Origin: Clostridiales bacterium
GTDB taxonomy: Bacteria > Bacillota > Clostridia > Oscillospirales > Acutalibacteraceae
Assembly (NCBI GenBank): GCA_019415945.1
Contig: DXYF01000018.1
Location: forward strand, 1-64,000
DNA length: 64,000 nucleotides
Direction: 5' to 3'
Positions 9,308-21,836 of the stretch are shown here, in pieces. Position numbers and translations under genes: made by a program. The notes below the pieces were generated by a model that saw nothing but the letters and a program-made list of their open reading frames with translations, had not been told where the DNA came from and ran no database searches. The stretch's first letter is position 1. Each line of letters begins with the position of its first letter.

Positions 9308-9331
9308 GCCGATCGTGTGGTCGGCATTTTC
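9308..9331 (+). terminator. Terminator of htpG
   Basis: GCCGATC (9308-9314), loop GTGT, GGTCGGC (9319-9325) with one G-U pair, then ATTTTCT. Confidence 0.7.
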
Positions 9332-9418
9332 TATGTTGTTGAGTATGTTTTTTTGCAAAGCGGAAATGCGTAAATCAATACACGCTGTCGGGTGTATCTG
9401 AAAGCGATAAAAATTAAA

Positions 9419-9443
9419 CCAAAGGATATTTTAATTCCTTTGG
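9419..9443. repeat. Perfect 8-bp inverted repeat upstream of rpoB
   Basis: CCAAAGGA (9419-9426) and TCCTTTGG (9436-9443) flank a 9-base AT loop. There is no U tract on the plus strand. It lies 64 bases upstream of the rpoB -35 box in a 418-base gap that otherwise shows only the htpG terminator and the rpoB promoter. Role unknown. Confidence 0.4.
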
Positions 9444-9506
9444 AGCATTAAATTAATAATATTTTAATAAAACCTAAAAATCGGCTGAATTTTCATAAAA
9501 ACCCTC

Positions 9507-9535
9507 TTGACAACTTGATAATATAGATATAGAAT
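9507..9535 (+). promoter_or_regulatory. Promoter of rpoBC
   Basis: TTGACA (9507-9512), 17-base spacer, TAGAAT (9530-9535). It predicts a leader of about 165 nucleotides with no obvious strong hairpin. Confidence 0.8.
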
Positions 9536-9707
9536 AATAAAATGTATCATAATGGGGATATGTACCGATGAGTTAAGAATTATTTTGAAAAACACAATCT
9601 GACAAGGGGATATTATCACAAAAAACCTGCACTGTCAAGATGTTTTTTATTACACTTTTTTACATATCGGAATCCCGTTTTTAAAATATTTAAGGAGTGA
9701 TAAGCCT

Positions 9708-12700
9708 ATGGTAAATGTCAAACCCGTAAAGCTTGGCAGCACCGAAAGAATGAGCTTTGGTAAAATCGATGAAGTAATCGATATGCCTAATCTTATTGAG
9801 ATTCAAAAGGAATCCTACAGATGGTTTCTTGAAGAAGGGCTCAAGGAGGTTTTTAAGGATGTATCGGGCATTACCGATTACCAGGATAATCTTGTTCTTG
9901 ATTTTATTGATTACACCCTTGATGTAGATCATCCGAACTACAGCGTTATCGAGTGTAAGGTTCGTGACGCAACATATTCGGCAGCACTGCGTGTAACAGC
10001 AAGACTTCTAAACAAGTCGACGGGCGAAATTAAAGAGAGCAATGTGTTTATGGGTGGTTTCCCGCTTATGACTCCGAGCGGAACATTTGTAATCAACGGT
10101 GCAGAGCGTGTTATTGTTTCACAGCTCGTAAGAAGCCCGGGTGTTTATTACAAGATGGATCACGACAAGACAGGTAAAGAGCTTTATTCCACCACCGTTA
10201 TCCCTAACCGCGGTGCTTGGCTTGAGTACGAAACAGATGTAAACGATGTATTCTATGTTCGTATTGACAAGAACAGAAAGCTTCCTGTTACATCGTTTAT
10301 CAGAGCACTCGGATTGGGCAGTGATGCTGAAATTCTTGAGTTTTTCGGCGACGACGAGAGAATGAAGGCTACCATAGAAAAGGATCAGGCTTCAAATGTT
10401 GAGGAAGGTCTTATTGAAGTTTACAAAAAGCTTCGTCCCTCAGAGCCTCCGACAGTAGACAGTGCAAGAACTCATATAAACAATCTGTTCTTTGACCCCA
10501 ACAGATATGATATGTCAAGGGTCGGCAGATACAAATACAATAAAAAGCTCGGTATAGCTAACCGTCTTGAGGGCAGAACGCTTGCAGAGCCCATTGCAAA
10601 CCCACGCACAGGCGAGGTTATGGCTCTCAGAGGAGATAAAATTTCAAAGGAAAAGGCTCTTGAAATCGAGAATGCAGGTGTAAGCGTTGCGTATGTAAAA
10701 GCTGCCGACGAAAAGATTGTAAAAATCATTTCAAACGGAATGGTTGATATTCGCTGCTATGTTGATTTTGACGCAGAGGCAGAGTGCGAAATCAAGGAGA
10801 ATGTACGCTTTGATGTTCTCTGTGAAATTCTCGACAGTGCTTCAAACGAGGATGAGCTTAAAGCAATGCTTCGTGAGCGTGCTGCGGAGCTTGTTCCCAA
10901 TCACATTACTGTTGAGGATATTTTTGCAACAATCAACTATCTTAACTGCGTTGCTCACGGTGTAGGAAATACAGATGACATCGACCACCTCGGAAACAGA
11001 AGAATCCGCAGCGTTGGTGAGCTTCTTCAAAATCAGTTCAGAATCGGTTTTTCAAGACTTGAAAGAGTTGTAAGAGAGAGAATGACAACCCAGTCCCAGG
11101 ATATGGACTCGCTTTCTCCTAATTCACTTATAAATATTCGTCCCGTAACAGCGGCAATAAAAGAGTTTTTCGGTTCATCTCCGCTGTCACAGTTTATGGA
11201 TCAGACAAACCCGCTTGCAGAGCTTACTCATAAGCGTCGTCTGTCTGCACTCGGACCGGGCGGTCTTTCCCGTGACCGTGCAGGATTTGAGGTTCGAGAT
11301 GTTCACTATACCCACTACGGCAGAATGTGTCCTATCGAAACCCCTGAAGGACCTAATATCGGACTTATCTCATATCTTGCTTCGTTTGCGAAGATAAACA
11401 AATACGGATTTATTGAGGCACCTTTCCGTAAGATTGACAAGGAAACAGGCGTTGTTACCGATGAGGTTGTATATATGACAGCCGATGTTGAGGATAACTA
11501 CTATGTTGCTCAGGCAAACGAACCGCTTGACGAAAACGGAAAATTTGTTAATTCAAGAGTCGTAGGCCGTTATCTTGACGAATTTGTCGAGCTCCCGCCC
11601 GAAAAATTCGATTATATGGATGTATCGCCTAAGATGGTTGTATCCGTCGCTACAGCGATGATTCCTTTCCTTGAAAACGACGACGCAAACCGTGCACTCA
11701 TGGGTGCGAACATGCAGCGTCAGGCTGTTCCGCTTCTTCGTTCGGAAGCTCCTATTGTCGGCACAGGTATGGAATACAAAGCAGGCACAGACTCAGGTGT
11801 ATGTATTCTTGCCGAGGAAGACGGTGTTGTAATGAGCGTTGACGCCCGCAATATCCGTGTTCAGTATGATTCGGGCAGAGTACAGGATTTTGAGGTTGTT
11901 AAGTTCCTGCGTTCAAACCAGGGCACATGCTTTAACCAGCACCCCATCGTTGAGAGAGGTCAGCGAGTTAAGAAGGGCGAGGTTTTGGCAGACGGACCTG
12001 CAACAGAAAACGGTGAAATTGCACTCGGTAAAAACGCTCTCATAGGCTTTATGACTTGGGAGGGTTACAACTACGAGGACGCCGTTTTGATTAATGAAAA
12101 AATCGTTCGTGACGATGTTTATACATCTATTCACATAGAAGAATATGACACGGAGGCAAGAGATACAAAGCTCGGACCCGAAGAAATTACAAGAGATATA
12201 CCCAATGTCGGCGAGGATGTATTAAAGTATCTCGACGAGGACGGTATTATTCAGATAGGCTCCGAGGTTAAGGCAGGAGATATTCTTGTCGGCAAGGTAA
12301 CTCCAAAGGGAGAAACCGAGCTTACGGCAGAGGAAAGACTTTTGCGTGCAATCTTCGGTGAAAAGGCAAGAGAAGTAAGAGATACTTCTCTGAGAGTACC
12401 CCACGGCGAATGCGGTACTGTAGTAGATGTCAAGGTGTTTACAAGAGCTGACAGTAGAAACGAGCTTCAGCCCGGCGTAAACAAGGTTGTAAGAGTTTAT
12501 CTTGCACTCAAGCGTAAAATCAGCGTAGGCGATAAAATGGCAGGTCGTCACGGTAACAAGGGTGTCGTTTCAAGAATCCTTCCTGTTGAGGATATGCCGT
12601 TCCTGCCGGACGGTACTCCGCTTGACATCGTGCTCAATCCGCTCGGTGTACCTTCGCGTATGAATATCGGTCAGGTGCTTGAGGTTCACCTCGGTTATGC

Positions 12701-13433
12701 TGCAAAGGCACTTGGCTGGAAGATTATGACTCCCGTATTTGACGGAGCTCATGAGCAGGATATTTTTGCATCCTTAAAGGACGCAGGATACAGAGAAGAC
12801 GGAAAGACATGGCTTGTTGACGGCCGTACAGGCGAACGCTTTGACAATCCCGTAACGGTAGGATATATGTACTACCTCAAGCTGCATCACCTCGTTGATG
12901 AAAAAATCCACGCAAGAAGCACAGGTCCTTACTCACTCGTTACACAGCAGCCTTTGGGCGGTAAAGCTCAGTTCGGCGGACAGCGTTTCGGTGAAATGGA
13001 AGTTTGGGCACTTGAGGCTTACGGTGCGGCATATACACTTCAGGAAATTCTTACGGTTAAGTCCGATGATGTTGTGGGAAGAGTTAAGACCTATGAGGCT
13101 ATTGTTAAGGGTCAGAATATTCCTGCTCCCGGAATTCCGGAGTCGTTTAGAGTTCTTATTAAAGAGCTTCAGTCACTTTCGCTTGATGTTCGTGTGCTTG
13201 ACGGCAACGGCGACGAAATCGACATTAAGCAGAAGTTTGATGAGGACGAGGATATTGCAGAGGCAACAGTACCGTCGGAATTTGACGAAGAAAATGTTAT
13301 GACATCTATGGACGGCTATACCCTTGATGAGGGCGGAGAAGAAGGCAATATGTTTGATGAATCTATCTCCGATGTTGAAGCAGATGATGACCATTTCTTT
13401 GATTTTGATGATTTCGGCAGCGATGAAATGTAA
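9708..13433 (+). CDS. rpoB: DNA-directed RNA polymerase subunit beta
   Basis: Beta subunit of RNA polymerase, 1241 residues. The rifampicin-binding region (about residues 488-535) reads SPLSQFMDQTNPLAELTHKR followed by RLSALGPGG. The Asp, His and Ser positions most often mutated in rifampicin resistance are all wild type. The KMAGRHGNKG active-site region and the QPLGGKAQFGGQRFGEME C-terminal region are intact, followed by a highly acidic tail of about 70 residues. The start follows TAAGGAGTGA. rpoC begins 12 bases downstream. Unlike most Firmicutes, rplJ-rplL do not precede it. Confidence 0.98.
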   Translation: MVNVKPVKLGSTERMSFGKIDEVIDMPNLIEIQKESYRWFLEEGLKEVFKDVSGITDYQDNLVLDFIDYTLDVDHPNYSVIECKVRDATYSAALRVTARLLNKSTGEIKESNVFMGGFPLMTPSGTFVINGAERVIVSQLVRSPGVYYKMDHDKTGKELYSTTVIPNRGAWLEYETDVNDVFYVRIDKNRKLPVTSFIRALGLGSDAEILEFFGDDERMKATIEKDQASNVEEGLIEVYKKLRPSEPPTVDSARTHINNLFFDPNRYDMSRVGRYKYNKKLGIANRLEGRTLAEPIANPRTGEVMALRGDKISKEKALEIENAGVSVAYVKAADEKIVKIISNGMVDIRCYVDFDAEAECEIKENVRFDVLCEILDSASNEDELKAMLRERAAELVPNHITVEDIFATINYLNCVAHGVGNTDDIDHLGNRRIRSVGELLQNQFRIGFSRLERVVRERMTTQSQDMDSLSPNSLINIRPVTAAIKEFFGSSPLSQFMDQTNPLAELTHKRRLSALGPGGLSRDRAGFEVRDVHYTHYGRMCPIETPEGPNIGLISYLASFAKINKYGFIEAPFRKIDKETGVVTDEVVYMTADVEDNYYVAQANEPLDENGKFVNSRVVGRYLDEFVELPPEKFDYMDVSPKMVVSVATAMIPFLENDDANRALMGANMQRQAVPLLRSEAPIVGTGMEYKAGTDSGVCILAEEDGVVMSVDARNIRVQYDSGRVQDFEVVKFLRSNQGTCFNQHPIVERGQRVKKGEVLADGPATENGEIALGKNALIGFMTWEGYNYEDAVLINEKIVRDDVYTSIHIEEYDTEARDTKLGPEEITRDIPNVGEDVLKYLDEDGIIQIGSEVKAGDILVGKVTPKGETELTAEERLLRAIFGEKAREVRDTSLRVPHGECGTVVDVKVFTRADSRNELQPGVNKVVRVYLALKRKISVGDKMAGRHGNKGVVSRILPVEDMPFLPDGTPLDIVLNPLGVPSRMNIGQVLEVHLGYAAKALGWKIMTPVFDGAHEQDIFASLKDAGYREDGKTWLVDGRTGERFDNPVTVGYMYYLKLHHLVDEKIHARSTGPYSLVTQQPLGGKAQFGGQRFGEMEVWALEAYGAAYTLQEILTVKSDDVVGRVKTYEAIVKGQNIPAPGIPESFRVLIKELQSLSLDVRVLDGNGDEIDIKQKFDEDEDIAEATVPSEFDEENVMTSMDGYTLDEGGEEGNMFDESISDVEADDDHFFDFDDFGSDEM

Positions 13434-13445
13434 GGAGGAAGTGCA

Positions 13446-17051
<3,606 letters not shown>

Positions 17052-17067
17052 TATTATTTGTAAGACT

Positions 17068-17095
17068 AAAAGGCATGCCTGTGGGTGTGCCTTTT
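17068..17095 (+). terminator. Terminator of rpoBC
   Basis: AAAAGGCA (17068-17075) pairs with TGCCTTTT (17088-17095) around a small inner stem and TGTG loop; the pairing includes the T tract. Confidence 0.85.
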
Positions 17096-17146
17096 ATATT
17101 TAATCAAAGAATATTTGCAAAAACTATAGCCAAATTATATATTTTG

Positions 17147-17155
17147 TGGTATAAT
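17147..17155 (+). promoter_or_regulatory. Extended -10 promoter before the HprK-like gene
   Basis: TG (17147-17148), one base, TATAAT (17150-17155). No good -35 at normal distance, which fits an extended -10 promoter. Confidence 0.45.
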
Positions 17156-17229
17156 CACAGATAATATTATGTACAAAATATTTTAATATATTGCTGATAA
17201 TATATTGTTATCTACAAAACGGAGCAGAT

Positions 17230-17955
17230 ATGCCGATTTATAAAATTGCCGATCTAAATATTTTAATAAATCCTATGAGCAGTCGTATGCAAAAACGGCT
17301 TGAACCGTATATTCAAGATTGTGATTGTCCTGACTTTGAAATAAAGCTTTCAAGGGAGGATGTGCTGCGTTGTTTGGCACGGACAAAAGAGCTCGGAAAC
17401 GAGTGTGCGGCTGAGGGCACGCTGATTCTTAATGAAATATGTACAAGAGTACTTGAGCAGTATGACGGTTTTTTCTTTCATTCGTCAGCTTTGATGCTTA
17501 ACGGTGAGGCGTATTTGTTTACGGCAAAGAGCGGTACGGGCAAGTCCACCCACTCAGGTTTGTGGAGAACTCTTTTTAAGGACAAAGTGGTTATGATTAA
17601 CGACGATAAGCCTATAGTTCGAAAAATAGGCGGTGTTTTCTATGCCTGCGGAACACCGTGGATGGGCAAATCAAATATCGGCAGCAATATTAAAGCTCCC
17701 GTAAGGGCGGTCTATGTGTTGCAGCGAGGGGAAAACAACAGTGTTGTAAGAGTAAAACCGGGCGATGTATTTAAGCAGCTTTTGGAAGCTACCGTAGTAC
17801 CTAAAAACAGAGAAAATATGGTAAAGCTTCTGTCTTTATACGACGAGCTTTTTACTTGTGCCGATTTGTTTCTCTTAAAGTGCAACACAGATATTAGTGC
17901 CGCTCGTATTGCTTATGAAGCGGTAATTAAAGATACTCACAAAGATAAGAGGTAA
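17230..17955 (+). CDS. HPr kinase-like P-loop protein
   Basis: A 241-residue protein of the HprK/PEP-carboxykinase-like P-loop type. The Walker A AKSGTGKST lies at about residues 98-106, followed by a stretch with NDDKP that resembles the metal-binding acidic region of HprK. The full N-terminal HprK domain and the HprK signature are absent, so this is a relative rather than true HPr kinase. The substrate is unknown; related stand-alone kinases occur beside peptide-modification cassettes, but none is seen here. ATG 17230 is favoured by GGAG (17221-17224) over an upstream in-frame TTG at 17191. nnrE follows 10 bases later, suggesting an operon. Confidence 0.7.
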   Translation: MPIYKIADLNILINPMSSRMQKRLEPYIQDCDCPDFEIKLSREDVLRCLARTKELGNECAAEGTLILNEICTRVLEQYDGFFFHSSALMLNGEAYLFTAKSGTGKSTHSGLWRTLFKDKVVMINDDKPIVRKIGGVFYACGTPWMGKSNIGSNIKAPVRAVYVLQRGENNSVVRVKPGDVFKQLLEATVVPKNRENMVKLLSLYDELFTCADLFLLKCNTDISAARIAYEAVIKDTHKDKR

Positions 17956-17965
17956 GTTTAGAATT

Positions 17966-18823
17966 ATGAATTTTGAACAGGTTGTATCAGTTGAAAATAT
18001 GCGAAAAAGTGATGAACACACAATAGAACATCACACAAGCTCTGCCGAGCTGATGTACAGAGCGGCACAGGGCATTTACAATGCTGTGCAGTTTGTCGGT
18101 AATGTTGCCATTGTCTGCGGCAAGGGCAATAACGGCGGCGACGGATATGCCCTTGCGTGCATCCTGTGCAAAAACGGAATTACGCCGACAATTTTCAGGG
18201 TGTCTGACGGTTTTTCCAAGGACGGTATTTACTATTACAAAACGGCACTTTCTTTGGGTGCAAATGAAGAAGAGCTTGCTTTGGCAAACTCCTTTACAGG
18301 CTATGATATTGTGGTTGACTGCCTGCTGGGAACAGGTTTTTCGGGAGAACTTAAAGGCGAAATAAGAAATGCTGTCGAGCAGATTAATTCAACAAGTGCT
18401 TATGTAGTCAGTGCCGATATAAACAGCGGACTCAACGGCGATACGGGTGTTGCGGATATTGCGGTAAATTCCGACCTTACCGTGTCAATAGGGGCGTATA
18501 AAACAGGATTGTTTTTAAATGACGCACCGTTTTATATCGACAAGCTTGTAAACGCCGACATAGGAATTCATATCATTGATGAGGAATATAAGCTTATTGA
18601 CTATTCGCTTTTGCATATGTTTGAGGGGTATAATTCGGAAGTTATGACGAGCGAAGAGTTTTTTGAGAGTTACGGCTATGAGCCGAGCAAGTGTAATATT
18701 GCACAGTGCGTTGCAGAAATCAGCAATGAAAAAAGAAAAACCATTGTCGTAAAAACAGAACATTCAGCCGTTATTGCGGATTTAAAGTATGTGTATTTTT
18801 GCGCGGACTATGTAAAAATCTGA
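17966..18823 (+). CDS. nnrE: NAD(P)H-hydrate epimerase (YjeF N-terminal domain)
   Basis: Predicted to interconvert the R and S forms of damaged NAD(P)H hydrate for repair. The 285-residue protein shows the family signature GKGNNGGDGYA (about 52-62), the VDCLLGTGF loop (about 117-125, with the expected Asp) and ADINSGLNGDTG. The C-terminal dehydratase (NnrD) domain of the usual bacterial fusion is missing; the last 80 residues match no domain I recognise, so the dehydratase must be elsewhere if the pathway is complete. It starts 10 bases after the HprK-like gene with only a weak ribosome binding site (AGAGGTAAG), suggesting translational coupling. Confidence 0.8.
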   Translation: MNFEQVVSVENMRKSDEHTIEHHTSSAELMYRAAQGIYNAVQFVGNVAIVCGKGNNGGDGYALACILCKNGITPTIFRVSDGFSKDGIYYYKTALSLGANEEELALANSFTGYDIVVDCLLGTGFSGELKGEIRNAVEQINSTSAYVVSADINSGLNGDTGVADIAVNSDLTVSIGAYKTGLFLNDAPFYIDKLVNADIGIHIIDEEYKLIDYSLLHMFEGYNSEVMTSEEFFESYGYEPSKCNIAQCVAEISNEKRKTIVVKTEHSAVIADLKYVYFCADYVKI

Positions 18824-18840
18824 TTACTTTGAGGTGGGTT

Positions 18841-19671
18841 ATGCGGTACAAGAGGTTATTTATTGAACCGAGTATAAATTATGCGGCTAAAATTTTCAGA
18901 TGCCCTCAGCAGTGGTGTGTGTTTGATTTTACTCTGCACTGGCACAGAGATTACGAGTTTATTTATGTAGAAAAAGGTCCTCTTAAGCTCCAAAAAACCG
19001 ACAGACAGGTTATTCTCGGTGACGGAGATGTTTATTTTTTAAACAGCGACGAGGTTCACTCCTATGTGGATGTAAACGACGGACTGAGTTTTATTGTGAT
19101 TAATATTTCTCCCAAAATACTCCAGCCCTACTTTGACGACCCAGGAAAAATATTAAGCTTTGAAATCCGCAGGGGAGAGGCTTTTGAAAAAATTGCTCAT
19201 TCTATGAAAATAATTTGCAGCATAAAAAACCTTGAAGACAGACTTGAAATTTTGAAAACAAAGGCCATGCTTAATACAATGGCGTATTTCCTTATAAGAG
19301 ATTGCCAAAATCCCGACGCCGAATATATTAAGGGTTCAGACTCGGAAGATTTTGACTGTGCAAAAAGTGCCATATTGTATATGGAAAAAAATTTCTCACA
19401 GGAAATATCTTTAAGTGATATTTCAACCTATGTAGGAATGACGCCCGCCCATTTTTCAAAATATTTTAAGGATAAAAACGGAGTGACTTTTTCTAAATAT
19501 CTCAGAAGAATAAGACTTGACCATGCAATCAAGGATTTGCGTGACAGTGACATTTCCGTTAAGACAGCGGCGTTAAAAAACGGGTTTCCGAATGTAAATT
19601 CACTTATTCTTACCTGCAAAGAAATTTACGGAAGAACACCTCTTGAAATGAGAAATTTTGTAAAAACCTGA
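18841..19671 (+). CDS. AraC-family transcriptional regulator
   Basis: A 276-residue regulator. The N-terminal cupin-like sensor (about 1-150) has the HWHRDYEFIYVEKG type motif, usual for sugar-sensing members. The C-terminal double helix-turn-helix (about 180-276) has the first helix pair in ISLSDISTYVGMTPAHFSKY and the second around KTAALKNGFPNVNSL, ending in YGRTPLEMR. The second helix-turn-helix departs from the usual GF-x-D/N-x-S-x-F pattern. GAGGTG precedes ATG 18841; an earlier in-frame start at 18799 would overlap nnrE. The target is unknown, and no sugar transporter is adjacent. Confidence 0.85.
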   Translation: MRYKRLFIEPSINYAAKIFRCPQQWCVFDFTLHWHRDYEFIYVEKGPLKLQKTDRQVILGDGDVYFLNSDEVHSYVDVNDGLSFIVINISPKILQPYFDDPGKILSFEIRRGEAFEKIAHSMKIICSIKNLEDRLEILKTKAMLNTMAYFLIRDCQNPDAEYIKGSDSEDFDCAKSAILYMEKNFSQEISLSDISTYVGMTPAHFSKYFKDKNGVTFSKYLRRIRLDHAIKDLRDSDISVKTAALKNGFPNVNSLILTCKEIYGRTPLEMRNFVKT

Positions 19672-19753
19672 TTTACTTGTAATTAAAATTAACAAAATAA
19701 TAATATAGTTTTATATGTCAGGCGTTATAATGATACGAGAAAGGATGAATACT

Positions 19754-20170
19754 ATGCGTGGATTAATGCAAAGGCTTGCGATATTTATGCAGGGCAGATA
19801 CGGCAACGACAAGTTTAATTACTTTTTGTATATACTTTTTTGGATACTTTGGGTGATTAATATCTTTGTGTGGAATATAACGGCAAGTATTGTACTTGAT
19901 TTGTTGATGTTTGCCGTGATTATTTACGCATTGTTTCGTGCGTTGTCGAGAAATATAAACAAAAGATGTATTGAAAACAGAGCGTTTACGAAGATTTTTG
20001 ACAGAGTAAAAAATTGGTTTACACTTACAAAGAGAAAATTTAAAGAACGAAAGGAATACAGATATATAAAATGTCCGTCATGCAGGGCACAGCTTCGTGT
20101 TAAAAACAAAAAGGGAAAGCATATAGTAAAGTGTCCACGCTGCAATAACGAATTCAGCAAAAGAATATAA
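19754..20170 (+). CDS. Membrane protein with C-terminal zinc ribbon
   Basis: A 138-residue protein. Two closely spaced hydrophobic helices (about 25-70) are followed by a basic cytoplasmic segment and a zinc ribbon with KCPSCRAQLRV and KCPRCNNEFS (CxxC-x19-CxxC type). The ATG at 19754 has AAAGGA (19740-19745) at 8 bases; the earlier ATG at 19715 lacks a site. This architecture is common in Clostridia but of unknown function. It converges on ribF through a shared bidirectional terminator. Confidence 0.7.
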   Translation: MRGLMQRLAIFMQGRYGNDKFNYFLYILFWILWVINIFVWNITASIVLDLLMFAVIIYALFRALSRNINKRCIENRAFTKIFDRVKNWFTLTKRKFKERKEYRYIKCPSCRAQLRVKNKKGKHIVKCPRCNNEFSKRI

Positions 20171-20181
20171 TGTGAGTAATA

Positions 20182-20229
20182 AAAAGGGACTGCCTTAGGT
20201 GAGTAAAATCACCGAGGGCAGTCCCTTTT
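20182..20229. terminator. Bidirectional terminator between the zinc-ribbon gene and ribF
   Basis: A perfect 13-bp stem, AAAAGGGACTGCC (20182-20194) with GGCAGTCCCTTTT (20217-20229), plus an inner GGTGA/TCACC stem. A/T ends on both sides let it act in both directions for the convergent genes. Confidence 0.92.
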
Positions 20230-20253
20230 GCGTTAACTAAATCCGTTAGCAAA

Positions 20254-21183
20254 TTAAAATTTACCTATTGTATTTTCATATATTTTCAGAGCAGTTTTGC
20301 TGTTGTCGATAATAGTGTGTTTAAGTTCCTCTATACTCGAAAATTTCTTTTCTTCTCTTATAAATTCAATCAGCCGTATATCAGCTTTTTGTCCGTATAT
20401 CTCTTCTCCCGTGTAATTCGGCATCCATGTTTCACACAGCTCAGTTGTGCCTCCTACGGTGGGTTTTATTCCTATATTTGTAACACCGCAGTAGGTATCT
20501 CCGTTTTCAAGCGTAACGATAGATGCATAGACTCCGAATTTCGGTACGACAAGGTCACTGCAAAGCGGTTGATTGATAGTCGGCGTGCCAAGCTCTCTGC
20601 CAAGCCGCTTGCCGTGTTTAATCACCGAGCAAAAGCCAAAGCGGCCGCACAAAAGCTCATTTGCCCTCTTTATATTTCCGTTTGAAATAAGTTCTCTGAT
20701 AAGCGTAGAAGACACAACCTCTCCCTCACTTTGTTGGGGAGAAATTACGGTTAGCTCAACATCGTTTTGTTCACAAAAAGCCCTAAGTGAGTTTACATCG
20801 CCCTCGCCGTTTATACCGTAACGGTAATTAAAGCCGCAAAACAGCTTTTTTGCCCTGAGAGTGTCCAAAAGAATTTCTTTTGCAAAACAGTCGGCAGACA
20901 TATTTTTCATTTTTTCAAAATCAGCTTCATAAACCCGCTCAATCCCCAGATCTGTAAGCGTCTTAATTTTGTCTTGTCTTGTCATAAGAGCATTTTGCGG
21001 TGTCCCTGTCAATACGCTTTTCGGACTTTTTGAAAATGTAAGACAAATCGGAGTAAGTCCGTTTGCCTTTTGTGCCGCAGTCAGAGTAATTACATTTCTG
21101 TGCCCTTTGTGAAGCCCGTCAAAATAACCCAGGGCGACGGCAGTTTCGTTTTTTTCGGGTAATATTTCATAGAATGTTTGCAT
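20254..21183 (-). CDS. ribF: Bifunctional riboflavin kinase / FAD synthetase
   Basis: Makes FMN from riboflavin and then FAD; 309 residues, typical. The N-terminal nucleotidyltransferase domain shows ALGYFDGLHKGHRNVI (about 17-32) and SSTLIRELI. The C-terminal riboflavin kinase domain shows GKRLGRELGTPTIN and FGVYAS, and GVTNIGIKPTVGG. It lies 66 bases downstream of the Nudix gene on the same strand and is probably co-transcribed. The truB/rbfA neighbours common beside ribF in Firmicutes are absent. Confidence 0.95.
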   Translation of the reverse strand: MQTFYEILPEKNETAVALGYFDGLHKGHRNVITLTAAQKANGLTPICLTFSKSPKSVLTGTPQNALMTRQDKIKTLTDLGIERVYEADFEKMKNMSADCFAKEILLDTLRAKKLFCGFNYRYGINGEGDVNSLRAFCEQNDVELTVISPQQSEGEVVSSTLIRELISNGNIKRANELLCGRFGFCSVIKHGKRLGRELGTPTINQPLCSDLVVPKFGVYASIVTLENGDTYCGVTNIGIKPTVGGTTELCETWMPNYTGEEIYGQKADIRLIEFIREEKKFSSIEELKHTIIDNSKTALKIYENTIGKF

Positions 21184-21249
21184 AAGTATATTTATACCTC
21201 AATAATCAGAAGCAAGCTATTAAAAGTCTTGTGTTTTCATAGATTTAAA

Positions 21250-21795
21250 TTATATTTTTCCGCTTTTTAAAAGCATTGCTGTTTTTAAAACGGCTACCTG
21301 TGTCTTTGCATCGGGTATTTGATTGTTAAGTACCATTTCAACTGCTTTGTCAAGCGGTATTTTTTCAACATTAAGAAATTCACCCTCATCAAGCTTTGAG
21401 TTTCCCTGTGCTTTTATCCTACAGGCATAAAGATGAATTATTTCCGATGTATAGCCGGGCGACGGATAGAGCTGACCGAGAGAAATATATGAGTATCCCT
21501 GTGCACCTGTTTCTTCATACAGCTCACGCTTTCCGTTTTCGAGCGGCGTAAATCCCTTTTCAAGCTTTCCTGCGGGAAGCTCAAGCACTATCTCTTTATA
21601 GGGATAGCGAAATTGTCTGACAAAAAGCAGATTATTATCATCATCAAGTGCTGCGACTGTCACTCCGCCCGGGTGGTTTACAACTTCTCTTTTGGATTTT
21701 TTGCCGTCGGGCAGTTCGATTTCATCAAGAGTAATATGAAGTATCCTGCCGTCAAAAACACTTTTGCTTGACAGGGTTTTTTCTGTCAGTTCCAT
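21250..21795 (-). CDS. Nudix hydrolase, ADP-ribose pyrophosphatase type
   Basis: A 181-residue Nudix protein of the ADP-ribose pyrophosphatase group, predicted to hydrolyse ADP-ribose or a similar nucleoside diphosphate sugar. The family features RQFRYPYKEIVLELPAGK and QLYPSPGYTSE are present. In the Nudix box (about 76-98) the glycine, the RELYEETG core and all downstream metal-binding glutamates are present, but the first conserved glutamate is Phe82 (KGF instead of the usual PGE). AGGTAG/GGAGG precedes the ATG. It is divergent from the carboxypeptidase (41-base gap). Confidence 0.88.
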   Translation of the reverse strand: MELTEKTLSSKSVFDGRILHITLDEIELPDGKKSKREVVNHPGGVTVAALDDDNNLLFVRQFRYPYKEIVLELPAGKLEKGFTPLENGKRELYEETGAQGYSYISLGQLYPSPGYTSEIIHLYACRIKAQGNSKLDEGEFLNVEKIPLDKAVEMVLNNQIPDAKTQVAVLKTAMLLKSGKI

Positions 21796-21836
21796 AACTA
21801 CCTCCGAATAAATAATTTAAAGGAAAGGATTTTGAT

